Assembly (NCBI RefSeq): GCF_023094165.1
Contig: NZ_JALMDK010000011.1
Coordinates: forward strand, 241,251 to 305,250
From: Crossiella sp. S99.2
GTDB lineage: Bacteria > Actinomycetota > Actinomycetes > Mycobacteriales > Pseudonocardiaceae
Direction of reading: 5' to 3'
DNA: 64,000 bases
A model generated the notes under the pieces. That model worked only from the letters and a program-made list of their open reading frames with translations. It made no database searches and was not told where the DNA came from. A program made the translations under genes and the position numbers. Below, one piece after another: positions 1 through 8,848 of this stretch. Position 1 is the first letter of the stretch. Every line of letters starts with the position of its first letter.

Positions 1-184
1 GCGGCGGGTCGGCCTGGGCCAGTTCGGCGGAGAACTGGTCGACCGTCTCACTGGCCCGGTTCGACAGCAGCCCCGCCCCGCCCACGACGGGGAAGGCGAT
101 CGCGGCGACCACCAGACCGGCCACCACGCACAGCCCTATGAGTTTCAACATCCCCGTCGCTCGTGCGACCAACACGGTCCGCAC
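1..184 (-). CDS. Class A penicillin-binding protein (bifunctional transglycosylase/transpeptidase), N-terminal fragment
   Basis: Only the first 61 codons are inside the window; the rest lies to the left. A GTG start at 184-182 follows an AG-rich ribosome binding site (GGAGAGGGGAG). The fragment has a short basic N-terminus, one hydrophobic signal-anchor segment of about 20 residues, then the stretch FPVVGGAGLLSNRASETVD. That block just after the anchor is characteristic of actinobacterial PonA-like class A PBPs, which polymerise and cross-link peptidoglycan outside the membrane. The catalytic domains are not visible, so the call rests on this N-terminal signature. It is divergent from the glycosidase operon, with 324 bp between the starts. 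Confidence 0.7.
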   Translation of the reverse strand, partial: MRTVLVARATGMLKLIGLCVVAGLVVAAIAFPVVGGAGLLSNRASETVDQFSAELAQADPP

Positions 185-391
185 TCCCCTCTCCACACCA
201 CAGTCACCCGTTCAGTGCACTGTCTACCCGTAAGGGCGCATGAACCCGCACCGAGGTTGCATCTGATTCACCGTGATCTTGGACAGTTTGTCGGAGCAAG
301 CGACCGGTACCGGTTCAGCCATGTGAAAACATCGGGTCAACCGGCCGCCGAACAGCCCACATCGATCGTCTGGAGTCTAATTCCGGCCGTC

Positions 392-419
392 TTGACCAGC
401 AGACATCGGAGGATAGAGT
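392..419 (+). promoter_or_regulatory. Candidate promoter of the glycosidase operon
   Basis: TTGACC (392-397) and TAGAGT (414-419) are separated by 16 bases, a reasonable sigma-70-type spacing. They lie about 90 bases before the GH31 start. This is read by eye only. Confidence 0.4.
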
Positions 420-457
420 GTGTCCGCCCCCACACCGCCCCGGACCGCCATTCGGAG

Positions 458-471
458 GGAAAACGCTTTCC
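458..471 (+). promoter_or_regulatory. LacI-family-type operator upstream of the GH31 gene
   Basis: GGAAAACGCTTTCC is a near-perfect palindrome with a central CG, the usual shape of LacI-family sugar-repressor operators (GGAAAnCGnTTTCC). It lies downstream of the candidate promoter and 37 bases before the GH31 start, so a repressor bound there could block transcription of the three-gene operon. No LacI gene is visible in the window. Confidence 0.5.
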
Positions 472-508
472 AACTGAGGTGCACCGTGTGGTGCGTTGAG
501 GAGCTTCG

Positions 509-2989
509 ATGGCATCGAGACGGCGGGGTTTCCGACGACTGACCGTGTTCGGCGCGGCGCTGGCGGTCACGCTGGCCAGTACCGGCGCGGCGGGCGCGGA
601 TTCCGCTCCCAGCCTGCCCGTCCCCGACTCCCCCGTCCCGGAGGCCGAGGCCGCCCCGCCGAGCTGGCGGGCCGAGCCGAGTCCGTTCCGGCTGAGCTTC
701 CGGCAGGGCCACCGGCAGCTGACCGCCCAGCTCGCCGACCCGACCGCGCGGATGGTTTACCAGCTGGCCGACGGCAGCACGCACCACCTCACCGACCTCC
801 GCGGCCACCAGGCCACCCCGGATGGGACGAGCTACACGGTGGCCACCACCGAACCCGGCCGCACCGCCACGGTGGCCGTCGCGCGCACCCCGCGCGGGCT
901 ACGGGTGGACTGGACCTTCAGCCCGGCCACCGGGGTGACCAGGGTGTCCGAGACGCTCACCGGGTCGCCGGCGGAGCACTTCCTCGGCGGCGGCGCGCAC
1001 ACCATGTTCACCGACCTGCGCGGCAAGGTGCTGCTGAACAAGGCGGTCTTCGTCGGGGCCAGCAACTTCGGCAAGTGCAACAAGAACGGCGCGCCGACCC
1101 CGTTCTTCCTCAGCTCGCACGGCTACGCGGTCTACCCGGACACCGTCGCGATCGGCCGGATCGCCTTCCCCGGCGCGCAGGCGGACACCCACTGCGAGGA
1201 CAAACCCGCGCCCTGCCCGGTCGCTTACGGCCAGAATGACCGGATCCAGTTGTGTTTCAAGGACGACCACCTCTCCTACGAGGTCTACGGCGGCTCGCCC
1301 GACCGGGTCACCCGCTCCTACTTCCAGCGCGTCGGGCTGCCCACGCTGCCGCCGCCGCGGCAGTTCGCGCTGATGAAATGGCGGGACAAGTACAACACCC
1401 AGGCCGAGGTGATCGAGGACGCCGTCCAGTTCCAGGCACACAACCTGCCCCTGGACACGGTGTGGATCGACAACCCGTGGGAGCAGGGCCCGGAGGGCGC
1501 GCGGCCGACCTATGCCTGCATCGGCGCGCTCAGCTTCGACAAGCAGGTCTTCCCGGACGCCCAGGGCATGATCGACGACCTGAAGCGGCGCGGGGTGAAC
1601 CTGGGGGTGTGGGTGGCGCCGTTCCTGGCCAAGCAGTCCGACGGCAAACCGTGCCCGCACGACTACCCGCCGAACTCCTTCGTGCAGTCCGACCGCACCA
1701 ACGTGCTCGACCTGGACCTGACCAACCCGGCCACCCGCGCGCACTACGAGGCCAAGCTGGAGAAGGTCTTCCGGATGGGCGTGAACATGGTCAAGGGCGA
1801 CCGCGGCGAGGAGCACAACTTCGAGGAGTCCACCTTCGCCGGCGGACCGGGTCGGCTGCTGCACAACAGGTATCCGTTGCTCTACGCCGAATCCGTGGCC
1901 CGCGCGCTGCGCAAAGCGCACGGGGACAACTACACGATGCTCTTCCGGGCCGGCTACGACGGCATGCCGACCATCCTGCGCGGGGCCTGGATGGCTGACG
2001 CCGACATGAGTTTCGACGGGTTGCGGCTGACGCTGCGGCGCGGGGTCAACAACGGGATGACCGGGCATCCGGTGTGGGGTTCGGACACCGGCGGCTACCG
2101 GCGGATCGCACCCGACTCGCCCTCGCCGTCGCTGTTCACCCGGTGGGCGCAGCTGTCCGCGGTCTCACCGGTGTTCCAGGTCGGCGGGCCGGGCCGCAAC
2201 GGCACCCCGTGGGTCTACGACGCGGACACGCTGCGCCGGTTCCGGGACGCGGCCAAGCTGCACTACGAGCTGTTCCCCTACCTGTTCGAGCAGGCCCGGC
2301 TGGCCGCGGCCACCGGAGTGCCGATCACCCGGCCGATGCCCTTCGAGCACCCGAGGGAAGAGGCGGCCTGGACGGCGGACCAGCAGTTCATGGTCGGTCC
2401 GGACCTGCTGGCCGCGCCGGTGACCGAGGACCGCGCCGAGGCCGACGGGGCGGCAGGCAAGCCCACGCCGGTGCGGGTGTGGCTGCCCAAGGGCGACTGG
2501 ATCGACCTGCACAGCGGGCAGACCGTGACCGGTGACCGGACCATCGTCCGCGAGTCCACTGTGGACGAATTCCCGCTGTACCTGCGAGCGGGTGCGGCGA
2601 TCGGGTTCAACCAGCGCGGGCCGCAGGTGTGGGCCAAGGCGTGGGGCACCAACGATCTGGACCGCAAGGACCGCGCGGGCTGGCTGGTCTCCGCCGACGG
2701 CGGCGCGCGTGCGGAGAACCCTTACGGCGGCAAGCTGACCAGTCACCGGGTGGGCAAGCACCTGGTGATCACCCTGCGCGACGCGCCTGCCGAGACCCAG
2801 CTGACCCTGCCCGGGGTCAACGGCCTGCGCGCCGCCTACCTCGACGGCCGCCCCGCCGCTAAGTCCACTGTGGACGAACTGCGCGGCAGGGCCAGCGGCT
2901 GGACCACGACCACCGGCGCGTTCGGCGGCACCGTGGTGAAACTCCGCCCGCACAACGGGATCAGCCAGGTAGTGCTGACCCTCCCCTGA
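509..2989 (+). CDS. Secreted glycoside hydrolase family 31 enzyme (alpha-glucosidase/alpha-xylosidase type)
   Basis: 826 residues. The ATG at 509 follows GAGGAG. The N-terminus has a twin-Arg-containing basic start and an Ala-rich hydrophobic signal peptide of about 30 residues, so the protein is exported. The GH31 N-terminal beta domain is followed by the (beta/alpha)8 barrel: WIDNPWEQ, then KGDRGEE with the probable nucleophile Asp431, then HPVWGSDTGGY with the probable acid/base Asp526. A C-terminal beta-sandwich completes the family architecture. GH31 enzymes release alpha-linked glucose, xylose or related sugars; the substrate cannot be read from the sequence. Fifteen bases separate it from the first GH105 gene, so the three genes form an operon. 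The GH105 neighbours suggest a plant-pectin or exopolysaccharide side chain as target. Confidence 0.88.
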   Translation: MASRRRGFRRLTVFGAALAVTLASTGAAGADSAPSLPVPDSPVPEAEAAPPSWRAEPSPFRLSFRQGHRQLTAQLADPTARMVYQLADGSTHHLTDLRGHQATPDGTSYTVATTEPGRTATVAVARTPRGLRVDWTFSPATGVTRVSETLTGSPAEHFLGGGAHTMFTDLRGKVLLNKAVFVGASNFGKCNKNGAPTPFFLSSHGYAVYPDTVAIGRIAFPGAQADTHCEDKPAPCPVAYGQNDRIQLCFKDDHLSYEVYGGSPDRVTRSYFQRVGLPTLPPPRQFALMKWRDKYNTQAEVIEDAVQFQAHNLPLDTVWIDNPWEQGPEGARPTYACIGALSFDKQVFPDAQGMIDDLKRRGVNLGVWVAPFLAKQSDGKPCPHDYPPNSFVQSDRTNVLDLDLTNPATRAHYEAKLEKVFRMGVNMVKGDRGEEHNFEESTFAGGPGRLLHNRYPLLYAESVARALRKAHGDNYTMLFRAGYDGMPTILRGAWMADADMSFDGLRLTLRRGVNNGMTGHPVWGSDTGGYRRIAPDSPSPSLFTRWAQLSAVSPVFQVGGPGRNGTPWVYDADTLRRFRDAAKLHYELFPYLFEQARLAAATGVPITRPMPFEHPREEAAWTADQQFMVGPDLLAAPVTEDRAEADGAAGKPTPVRVWLPKGDWIDLHSGQTVTGDRTIVRESTVDEFPLYLRAGAAIGFNQRGPQVWAKAWGTNDLDRKDRAGWLVSADGGARAENPYGGKLTSHRVGKHLVITLRDAPAETQLTLPGVNGLRAAYLDGRPAAKSTVDELRGRASGWTTTTGAFGGTVVKLRPHNGISQVVLTLP

Positions 2990-3003
2990 ATGAAAGGCCC
3001 GCC

Positions 3004-4185
3004 ATGTCCACCCGAGCAGTCCGCGCCGCCAGGCGACTGGTCACCACCTTCACCGTCGTCGGCGCCCTTCTGGCCGGCGGCGTGAGCGCCGCGACGCCCG
3101 CACCAGCCGCCGCTGACTCCACAGTGGACTGGTCGCGGGCCGTCGTGGACGCCACCCTGACCCGCTTCCCCACACCCGCCTCCTTCGGCGAGTGGAGCCA
3201 CACCCGCGGGTTGTTCCTCTACGGCGTGTACCAGGTGTACCGCCGCACCGGGGAAAAACGGTACCTGGACTACGTGCGCGGCTGGGCCGACCTGACCGTG
3301 GACGCCGAGGGCAGGCTCAACACCCCGCTGGTACAACAGAATCCGATGCTGCCGGGCAGTCTGCTGATCGCCCTGCACGCCGAGACCGGCGACGTCCGCT
3401 ACCGCAAGGCCGCGGACGTCATCCGGGCCCGGATCGCCGAGTACCCCAGGACCTCCGACGGCGGCATGTGGTACTCCAGCCTCACCCCCGGCGAGCTGTG
3501 GGCGGACAGCGTCTACATGGCGCAGCCTTTCCTGGCCCGCTACGGAAAAGCCTACGGCGACGGGAAGTACGCCTACGACGAAGCAGCCCGCAACCTCCTC
3601 GTCACCTTCAAGCACCTGGTGGCGCCCAACGGTTTGCTCTTCCACGCCTACGACGAGAACGGCGACGCGAGCTGGGGCCCGCACCCGGTCACGCACACCT
3701 CCGCGGTGCACTGGGTGCGCACCATCGGCTGGCATTCGATGGCCCTGGTCGACGTGCTGGAAGTGTTGCCACGCAACCATCCTGACCGGCCGAAGCTGAT
3801 CGCCAACCTGAACATCCTGGCCCGTGCCTTCGCCCGATTCCAGGAACCCCGCACCGGCCGCTGGTTCCAGGTGGTCGACCGTGGCGACGATCCGGACAAC
3901 TGGACCGAGACCTCCGGCTCGGCCATGTACACCTACACCCTCGGCAAGGCCGTCCGGCTCGGCCTGCTGCCGCGCTACTACGACACCGTTGCCCGCACAG
4001 GACATCGCGGAGTGCTGGCCAAGGTGGTCAAGGGCGCCGACGGCCTGGCCAACGTGCTGGACACCTCCGAGGGCACCCACCCCAGCGACTACCAGACCTA
4101 CCTGTCCCGCCGCCGGATGACCAACGACCTCCACGGACTCGCCGCGTTCGTGGTGATGAACGAGCAGTTGACCCAACGGATGTAG
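3004..4185 (+). CDS. Secreted GH88/GH105 unsaturated glucuronyl/galacturonyl hydrolase, copy 1
   Basis: 393 residues, with a clear signal peptide (basic start, hydrophobic core, Ala-rich cleavage region near residue 38). The rest is an (alpha/alpha)6-barrel of the YteR/RhiN type: TRGLFLYGVYQVY near the start, GGMWYSS, then ELWADSVYMAQPF with probable catalytic Asp168, and GRWFQVVDRGDDPDNWTETS near the end. GH105 enzymes remove the unsaturated uronic acid left at the chain end by polysaccharide lyases, by hydrating the double bond. Secretion is notable because many relatives are cytoplasmic. No lyase gene is next to it. It is followed after 8 bases by a close paralogue. Confidence 0.85.
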   Translation: MSTRAVRAARRLVTTFTVVGALLAGGVSAATPAPAAADSTVDWSRAVVDATLTRFPTPASFGEWSHTRGLFLYGVYQVYRRTGEKRYLDYVRGWADLTVDAEGRLNTPLVQQNPMLPGSLLIALHAETGDVRYRKAADVIRARIAEYPRTSDGGMWYSSLTPGELWADSVYMAQPFLARYGKAYGDGKYAYDEAARNLLVTFKHLVAPNGLLFHAYDENGDASWGPHPVTHTSAVHWVRTIGWHSMALVDVLEVLPRNHPDRPKLIANLNILARAFARFQEPRTGRWFQVVDRGDDPDNWTETSGSAMYTYTLGKAVRLGLLPRYYDTVARTGHRGVLAKVVKGADGLANVLDTSEGTHPSDYQTYLSRRRMTNDLHGLAAFVVMNEQLTQRM

Positions 4186-4193
4186 GAGGATCG

Positions 4194-5372
4194 GTGAACA
4201 GAGGCAGGACCCTCCGCTCGCGATTGTTCCGGGTGGCCACCGCCGTGGCCACCGCGGGCGCGCTCGCGCTGTCGGTGACCGCGCCGGTGGCCAGCGCGGC
4301 CCCGCCGGCCACCGACTGGTCCAAGGCGGTGATCGACTCGACCATCGCGCGCAACCCGGATCCGCAGACCATCGGCGGCTGGGGCTACACCCGCGGGTTG
4401 TTCCTCTACGGGGTTTACAAGGTCTACCAGCGGTTGAAGGACCCGAAGTACCTGGCCTACATCAAGAAGTGGGCCGACTACCACGTTGACGCCGCCGGGC
4501 ACGTCAACCACAGCTTCAACAACCTGGACGCGATGCAGCCCGGCAACGTGCTGATCTTCCTGCACAAGGAGACCGGCGACCCCAGGTACAAGGCCGCGGC
4601 CGACCAGATCCGCACCCGGATCACCACCTATCCGCGCACGCCCGACGGCGGAATGTGGCACGCCACCAGCAAGACCAACGAGCTGTGGGCGGACGGGGTG
4701 TTCATGGCCCAGCCGTTCCTGATGCGCTACGGCCAGGCCTACGGCGACGAGCAGTACGCCACCGACGAGGTGCTGCGGAACCTGGAGACCTACTTCAACC
4801 GGCTCAAGGCCGACAACGGCCTGATGTGGCACGCCTACGACGGCGACCGGGACGCCCCGTGGGACCCCAAACCCAAGCCGGACACCGGAACCACCAGTTT
4901 CTTCTGGGCCCGCGCCTTCGGCTGGTCCGCGATCACCTACATCGAGATCCTGGACATGCTGCCCAAGAACCACCCGAAGCGGCAGCTGCTCATCGGCTTC
5001 GTGCAGCACCTGGCCAAGGGCCTGGCCCGCTATCAGGACCGGCAGACCGGGCGCTGGTTCCAGGTGGTCGACCGCGGTGACGACCCGGACAACTGGACCG
5101 AGACCTCGGCTTCGTCCATGTACACCACAATGCTCGACGCGGCGGTGCAGCGCGGCTACATCCCACGCTCGTACCAGCGGGTCGCCGACCGGGGTTACCG
5201 CGGCGTGCTGGCCAAGGTGCGCAACGGCGCCGACGGCCTGACCAACATCTACGACATCTCCGAGGGCACCAACGTCGGCGACCTCAACTACTACTACGCC
5301 CGCAAACGCAACACCAACGACCTACACGGCCTCGGCGCCTTCCTCCTCATGCAAGAACAACTCCGCCGCTAA
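4194..5372 (+). CDS. Secreted GH88/GH105 unsaturated glucuronyl/galacturonyl hydrolase, copy 2
   Basis: 392 residues from a GTG at 4194, preceded by TAGGAGGAT, which overlaps the stop region of copy 1. Signal peptide of about 35 residues, then the same family landmarks as copy 1: YTRGLFLYGVYKVYQR, ELWADGVFMAQPF with probable catalytic Asp167, GRWFQVVDRGDDPDNWTETS and a closing NTNDLHGLGAFLLMQEQL. The two copies are full-length and clearly homologous but differ in the substrate-facing stretch after the catalytic Asp (copy 2 has DAPWDPKPKPDTGTTSFFWAR; copy 1 has a shorter different segment). That suggests different unsaturated products rather than a recent redundant duplication. Transcription probably ends at the palindrome just downstream. 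Confidence 0.85.
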   Translation: MNRGRTLRSRLFRVATAVATAGALALSVTAPVASAAPPATDWSKAVIDSTIARNPDPQTIGGWGYTRGLFLYGVYKVYQRLKDPKYLAYIKKWADYHVDAAGHVNHSFNNLDAMQPGNVLIFLHKETGDPRYKAAADQIRTRITTYPRTPDGGMWHATSKTNELWADGVFMAQPFLMRYGQAYGDEQYATDEVLRNLETYFNRLKADNGLMWHAYDGDRDAPWDPKPKPDTGTTSFFWARAFGWSAITYIEILDMLPKNHPKRQLLIGFVQHLAKGLARYQDRQTGRWFQVVDRGDDPDNWTETSASSMYTTMLDAAVQRGYIPRSYQRVADRGYRGVLAKVRNGADGLTNIYDISEGTNVGDLNYYYARKRNTNDLHGLGAFLLMQEQLRR

Positions 5373-5377
5373 CCAAC

Positions 5378-5430
5378 TTGGGCCAACTGGTACGCCCACT
5401 TGGGCAAACTTGGCGTACCAGTTGGCCCAA
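5378..5430. repeat. Intergenic palindrome copy A (possible bidirectional terminator)
   Basis: Perfect 19-bp inverted repeat: TTGGGCCAACTGGTACGCC at 5378-5396 and its complement at 5412-5430, with a 15-nt loop that itself contains CTTGGGC. It begins six bases after the GH105 stop and lies between convergent genes (GH105 and idi). The same arms recur at 41772-41824 and 56401-56453. Confidence 0.85.
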
Positions 5431-5472
5431 CTCGCCGGGGGTTGCCCGCGCCGGCGGGTTGGCCGTGCCGGG

Positions 5473-6018
5473 TCAGCTGGTGGCGCGGGCCGCTTCGATC
5501 AGGCGGACCACGCCGGGGACCCACGGCGCGTAGTTCTGCGGGTTGGCGGCGTGGTCGGCCACCAGTTCGCTGTACTGGACCCACTTGAGCTGCTCGATCT
5601 CGCCCGGCTCCGGCTTGGCCGTGAGGTGGGCGTCCGCGCCGATCTTGCCGATCAGCACGTGGTCGAACTCGTGCTCGGCCGCCCCGTGCCCGTCCAGCGC
5701 CTGATAGGTGAAGGCGCCGACCTCGCGCAGCTCCTCGATCTTGAGGTGCAGTTCCTCGTCGACCCGCTTGATCGCCGAGAGCGCGATGTCCTCACCGGCC
5801 AGCGGGTGCGAGCAGCAGGTGTTCGCCCACAGCTCCGGGAACCGGTTCTTGACCTTCGCCCGCTGCTGCAGCAGCACCCGGTCGTCCTCGTCGAAAAGCA
5901 TCACCGAGAACGCGCGGTGCAACCGGCCGGGCGGCGTGTGCGCCTCTTCGACCGAGGTCTCCCCGATCGTGTTCCCGTCCGGATCGACGAGTTCGACGAT
6001 CCTGCGCACGACAGCCAT
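5473..6018 (-). CDS. idi: Isopentenyl-diphosphate delta-isomerase, type I
   Basis: 181 residues from the ATG at 6018, preceded by AAAGGGG on the minus strand. An in-frame longer reading exists but has no homologous content upstream. It interconverts isopentenyl and dimethylallyl diphosphate for isoprenoid synthesis in the cytoplasm. A Nudix-like fold is visible: FSVMLFDEDDRVLLQQRA, then NTCCSHPL with the probable catalytic Cys69 next to the metal-binding SHP, then EHEFDHV with the acidic pair Glu115/Glu117. These match the Cys and Glu catalytic residues of Escherichia coli Idi. Length is normal for the family. It is 137 bases downstream of metE on the same strand, probably with its own promoter. 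It converges with the GH105 operon across palindrome A. Confidence 0.92.
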   Translation of the reverse strand: MAVVRRIVELVDPDGNTIGETSVEEAHTPPGRLHRAFSVMLFDEDDRVLLQQRAKVKNRFPELWANTCCSHPLAGEDIALSAIKRVDEELHLKIEELREVGAFTYQALDGHGAAEHEFDHVLIGKIGADAHLTAKPEPGEIEQLKWVQYSELVADHAANPQNYAPWVPGVVRLIEAARATS

Positions 6019-6155
6019 CCTGACCCCTTTGTATCCCGTGTGGCCTGGTCGGGAGCCACCGTAATGAGGCGAACCCGCCGGGGTCCATGCACCGGCAGAG
6101 TGGACCTGCACGGCACCACGGTACTTCTTCCAGTGCGGGTCCACTCCGGACGGAC

Positions 6156-8447
6156 TCAGCCGCCGGCGATCTCCGCCCGGACCGTGCGCGCGGCCTCGAC
6201 CATCACCCGCAGCGCGGGCCTGACCTCGGCGTAACCCCGGGTCTTGAGCCCGCAGTCCGGGTTCACCCAGACCCGCTCGGCAGGCAGCCGGCGCAGGGCG
6301 CGGCGCAGCTGGGCGGCCTGTTCAGCGACCTCGGGCACCACTGGCGAGTGCACGTCGAACACGCCGGGGCCGACGCCGCTGGTGAGTGCGCCGACAGCCG
6401 CGGCCGCCCCGCCGGAGCGGGCCGATTCGATGCTGATCACGTCCACGTCCAGTGCGCGGACCGCCTCGACCACGGTGGCCAGTTCGGCGTAGCAGACGTG
6501 CGTGTGCACCTGGGTCGCCGCCCGCGCGCCCGCGGTGGCCAGCCGGAACGCCCGCACCGACCACTGGAGGTAGTCGGCGCGGTGTTCGGCCCGCAGCGGC
6601 ACGCCCTCCAGCAGACCGGGCTCGTCCACCTGGATCACCCGCAGGCCGGCGGCCTCCAGGTCGGCGACCTCGTCCCGCAGGGCCAGCGCAACCTGGTCAG
6701 CGGTGTCCGCGCGCGGCTGGTCGATCCGCACGAAAGCCCACTGCAGCAGGGTGACCGGGCCGGTGAGCATGCCCTTGACCGGGCGGGCGGTGCGGGACTG
6801 CGCGTAGGCGGAGTACTCGACTGTCATCGGCGCGGGCCGGGTGACGTCGGCGTGCACGATCGGCGGGCGGGCGCAGCGGGTGCCGTAGGACTGCACCCAG
6901 CCGAGCTTGGTGACGGCGAAGCCATCCAGTTTCTCGGCGAAGTACTCGACCATGTCGGTGCGTTCGGGCTCGCCGTGCACGAGCACGTCCAGGTCGAGTT
7001 CCTCCTGCAGCGCAACGACTTTGTCCACCTCGGCGCGTAGCACCGCGTGGTAGTCGTGCTCGCTCAGCTCGCCCTTGCGGTGCCCGGCGCGGGCCTTGCG
7101 CAGTTCGGCGGTCTGCGGGAACGAGCCGATCGTGGTGGTGGGCAACTGTGGCAGCCCGAGTTCCTTGCGCTGCAAAGTGAACCGCTCCTCGGCGGGCGCG
7201 GATCGCTGTTCGTCCTGTTCGGACAGTCCGGCGATCCGGGCGCGCAGCGCGGCGTCCTGGCGCACCGGGGTGCGGTGCAGCAGATCGCTGGCGGTGAGTT
7301 GTTCGGCGATCGCCGGGGTGCCGTCGCGCAGACCGCGTGCGATGGCCACCACCTCGGTCACCTTCTGTTTGGCGAAGGCCAGGCGCCGCACCAGTTCGGC
7401 GGGGAGTTCGTCCTCCACGGCCAGGTCGACCGGCACGTGCAGCAGCGGGCTGCCCGTGGTCACCACGACCTCGGCGGCCATCCCGGCGAGCACGGTCGCG
7501 GTGGCCAGGGCCCGGCGCAGGTCGGTGCGCCACACGTTGCGCCCGTCGACCAGCCCCGCGGCCAGCCGCTTGCCGCGCAGGCCGACCTCGCCGACCGCCG
7601 CGGGCAGGTCCTCGGCGGCCGCGCCGGTAAAGTCCAGGCCCACGGTGTGCACCGGCAGCCCCGCCAGGGTGCTCAGCGCGGCGGGCGCGGGGAAGCCGTA
7701 GTAGGTCTGCACCCACAGTTCAGGCCGGGCGGGCGACTCGGCCAGGTAGGCATAAGCCCTGGTGAACGCGTCGAGCTGGGCCGGGGTGAGGTCGGTGACC
7801 AGCGACGGCTCGTCGAGCTGGACGTGCCCGGCCCCGGCCGCCTTGAGCTGTCCGAGCAGCTCGCGGTAGGCCACCAGCACGTCGTCGAGGCGGTCCAGTG
7901 GGTCGAACCCGGCGGGCGCGTCCGCGGCCGCGGCGGACAGCAGCAGGAAGGTCACCGGTCCGAGCAGCACCGGACGCCCCTGAATGCCCAGTTCCACGGC
8001 CTCCCGGTACTGCCGCACCGGCTTGTCGCCGCGCAGCGCGAGGGGTGTGCCGGGCCCGATCTCGGGCACCAGGTAGTGGTAGTTGGTGCCGAACCACTTG
8101 GTCATCTCCAGCGCCGGGGCCTCGGGCCGCCCGCGTGCCATCGCGAAGTAGGTCTCCAGGGGGTCCTCGCCGGCGCGCACATGCCGCGGCGGCACCGCGC
8201 CAAGCAGCACGGCGGTGTCCAGCACGTGGTCGTAGAAGGATTGGGTGCCGGTGGGCACCTCGTCCAGCCCGGCCCGGTGCAGTTCGGTGAGCGTGTCCAG
8301 CCGCAGTCTGGTGGTGGTCTGGTCCAGGTCGGCGGCGCTGACCCGACCGGCCCAGAAGCCCTCGATGACCCGCTTCAGCTCGCGGTTCGGCCCGATCCGC
8401 GGGTAGTCCAGGGTGGTCGCGGACACGGTCGCTCGATCAGTGGTCAT
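6156..8447 (-). CDS. metE: Cobalamin-independent methionine synthase (5-methyltetrahydropteroyltriglutamate-homocysteine methyltransferase)
   Basis: 763 residues from the ATG at 8447, preceded by AAGGAC. A longer reading would run into the leader RNA. The enzyme transfers the methyl group of methyl-tetrahydrofolate polyglutamate to homocysteine in the last step of methionine synthesis. The N-terminal domain has LDYPRIGPNRELKR, and the C-terminal catalytic barrel has QLPTTTIGSFPQT, the zinc ligands in HTHVCYAE, and NPDCGLKTRG with the last Cys ligand. Full length for MetE. It stands behind a cobalamin riboswitch, the usual actinobacterial arrangement in which B12 shuts off metE so that the B12-dependent MetH takes over. 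No metH is in the window. Confidence 0.96.
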   Translation of the reverse strand: MTTDRATVSATTLDYPRIGPNRELKRVIEGFWAGRVSAADLDQTTTRLRLDTLTELHRAGLDEVPTGTQSFYDHVLDTAVLLGAVPPRHVRAGEDPLETYFAMARGRPEAPALEMTKWFGTNYHYLVPEIGPGTPLALRGDKPVRQYREAVELGIQGRPVLLGPVTFLLLSAAAADAPAGFDPLDRLDDVLVAYRELLGQLKAAGAGHVQLDEPSLVTDLTPAQLDAFTRAYAYLAESPARPELWVQTYYGFPAPAALSTLAGLPVHTVGLDFTGAAAEDLPAAVGEVGLRGKRLAAGLVDGRNVWRTDLRRALATATVLAGMAAEVVVTTGSPLLHVPVDLAVEDELPAELVRRLAFAKQKVTEVVAIARGLRDGTPAIAEQLTASDLLHRTPVRQDAALRARIAGLSEQDEQRSAPAEERFTLQRKELGLPQLPTTTIGSFPQTAELRKARAGHRKGELSEHDYHAVLRAEVDKVVALQEELDLDVLVHGEPERTDMVEYFAEKLDGFAVTKLGWVQSYGTRCARPPIVHADVTRPAPMTVEYSAYAQSRTARPVKGMLTGPVTLLQWAFVRIDQPRADTADQVALALRDEVADLEAAGLRVIQVDEPGLLEGVPLRAEHRADYLQWSVRAFRLATAGARAATQVHTHVCYAELATVVEAVRALDVDVISIESARSGGAAAAVGALTSGVGPGVFDVHSPVVPEVAEQAAQLRRALRRLPAERVWVNPDCGLKTRGYAEVRPALRVMVEAARTVRAEIAGG

Positions 8448-8599
8448 GCTGAGCGTCCTTCTTCCCTCGAGAACGACATTCCGGTCCAGGGAAGGGATGT
8501 GCACGCGCGGCAACCAGACCGTGCGCGACGGCTGGGCGCCCCACGGCCATCCCTCGTGGCCGAACCGGGAACGTGCCAGCCCAGGTGGCGGGCACGGCC

Positions 8600-8805
8600 G
8601 ATGGCAGGTCTTCGGACTCGCGGGCAGGCCTGGGCTCAGGCTCCTACTGGCCGTCGCTTCCCAGACGCGGTGTGCGTCCAGTGCGATGACGGCGGTCGTT
8701 CCCGCTAACCGCTGCGGGGCAGTCCCGGATTCCCACCGGGTTCCCTCTTACGACGCCACAAACCCCGTTTCGGGACCCGTGGCGAACCATCAGCGCTTTC
8801 GACCC
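8600..8805 (-). promoter_or_regulatory. Cobalamin (B12) riboswitch controlling metE
   Basis: Reading the minus strand from about 8805, the class hallmarks appear in order: AAGAGGGAACCCGGTGGGAA, TCCGGGACTGCCCCGC, a CGGT block, and at the 3' end GAGTCCGAAGACCTGCC (the B12-box region, near 8604-8620). The aptamer is complete. About 150 nt of leader separate it from the metE start. Within that leader CGGCCA/TGGCCG at 8544-8562 could form a small hairpin of the expression platform, but I cannot fold it here. Confidence 0.93.
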
Positions 8806-8848
8806 TACCCGCCGTAACTCTTCGGCGGCAGCCCGCGACACTGTTCGC

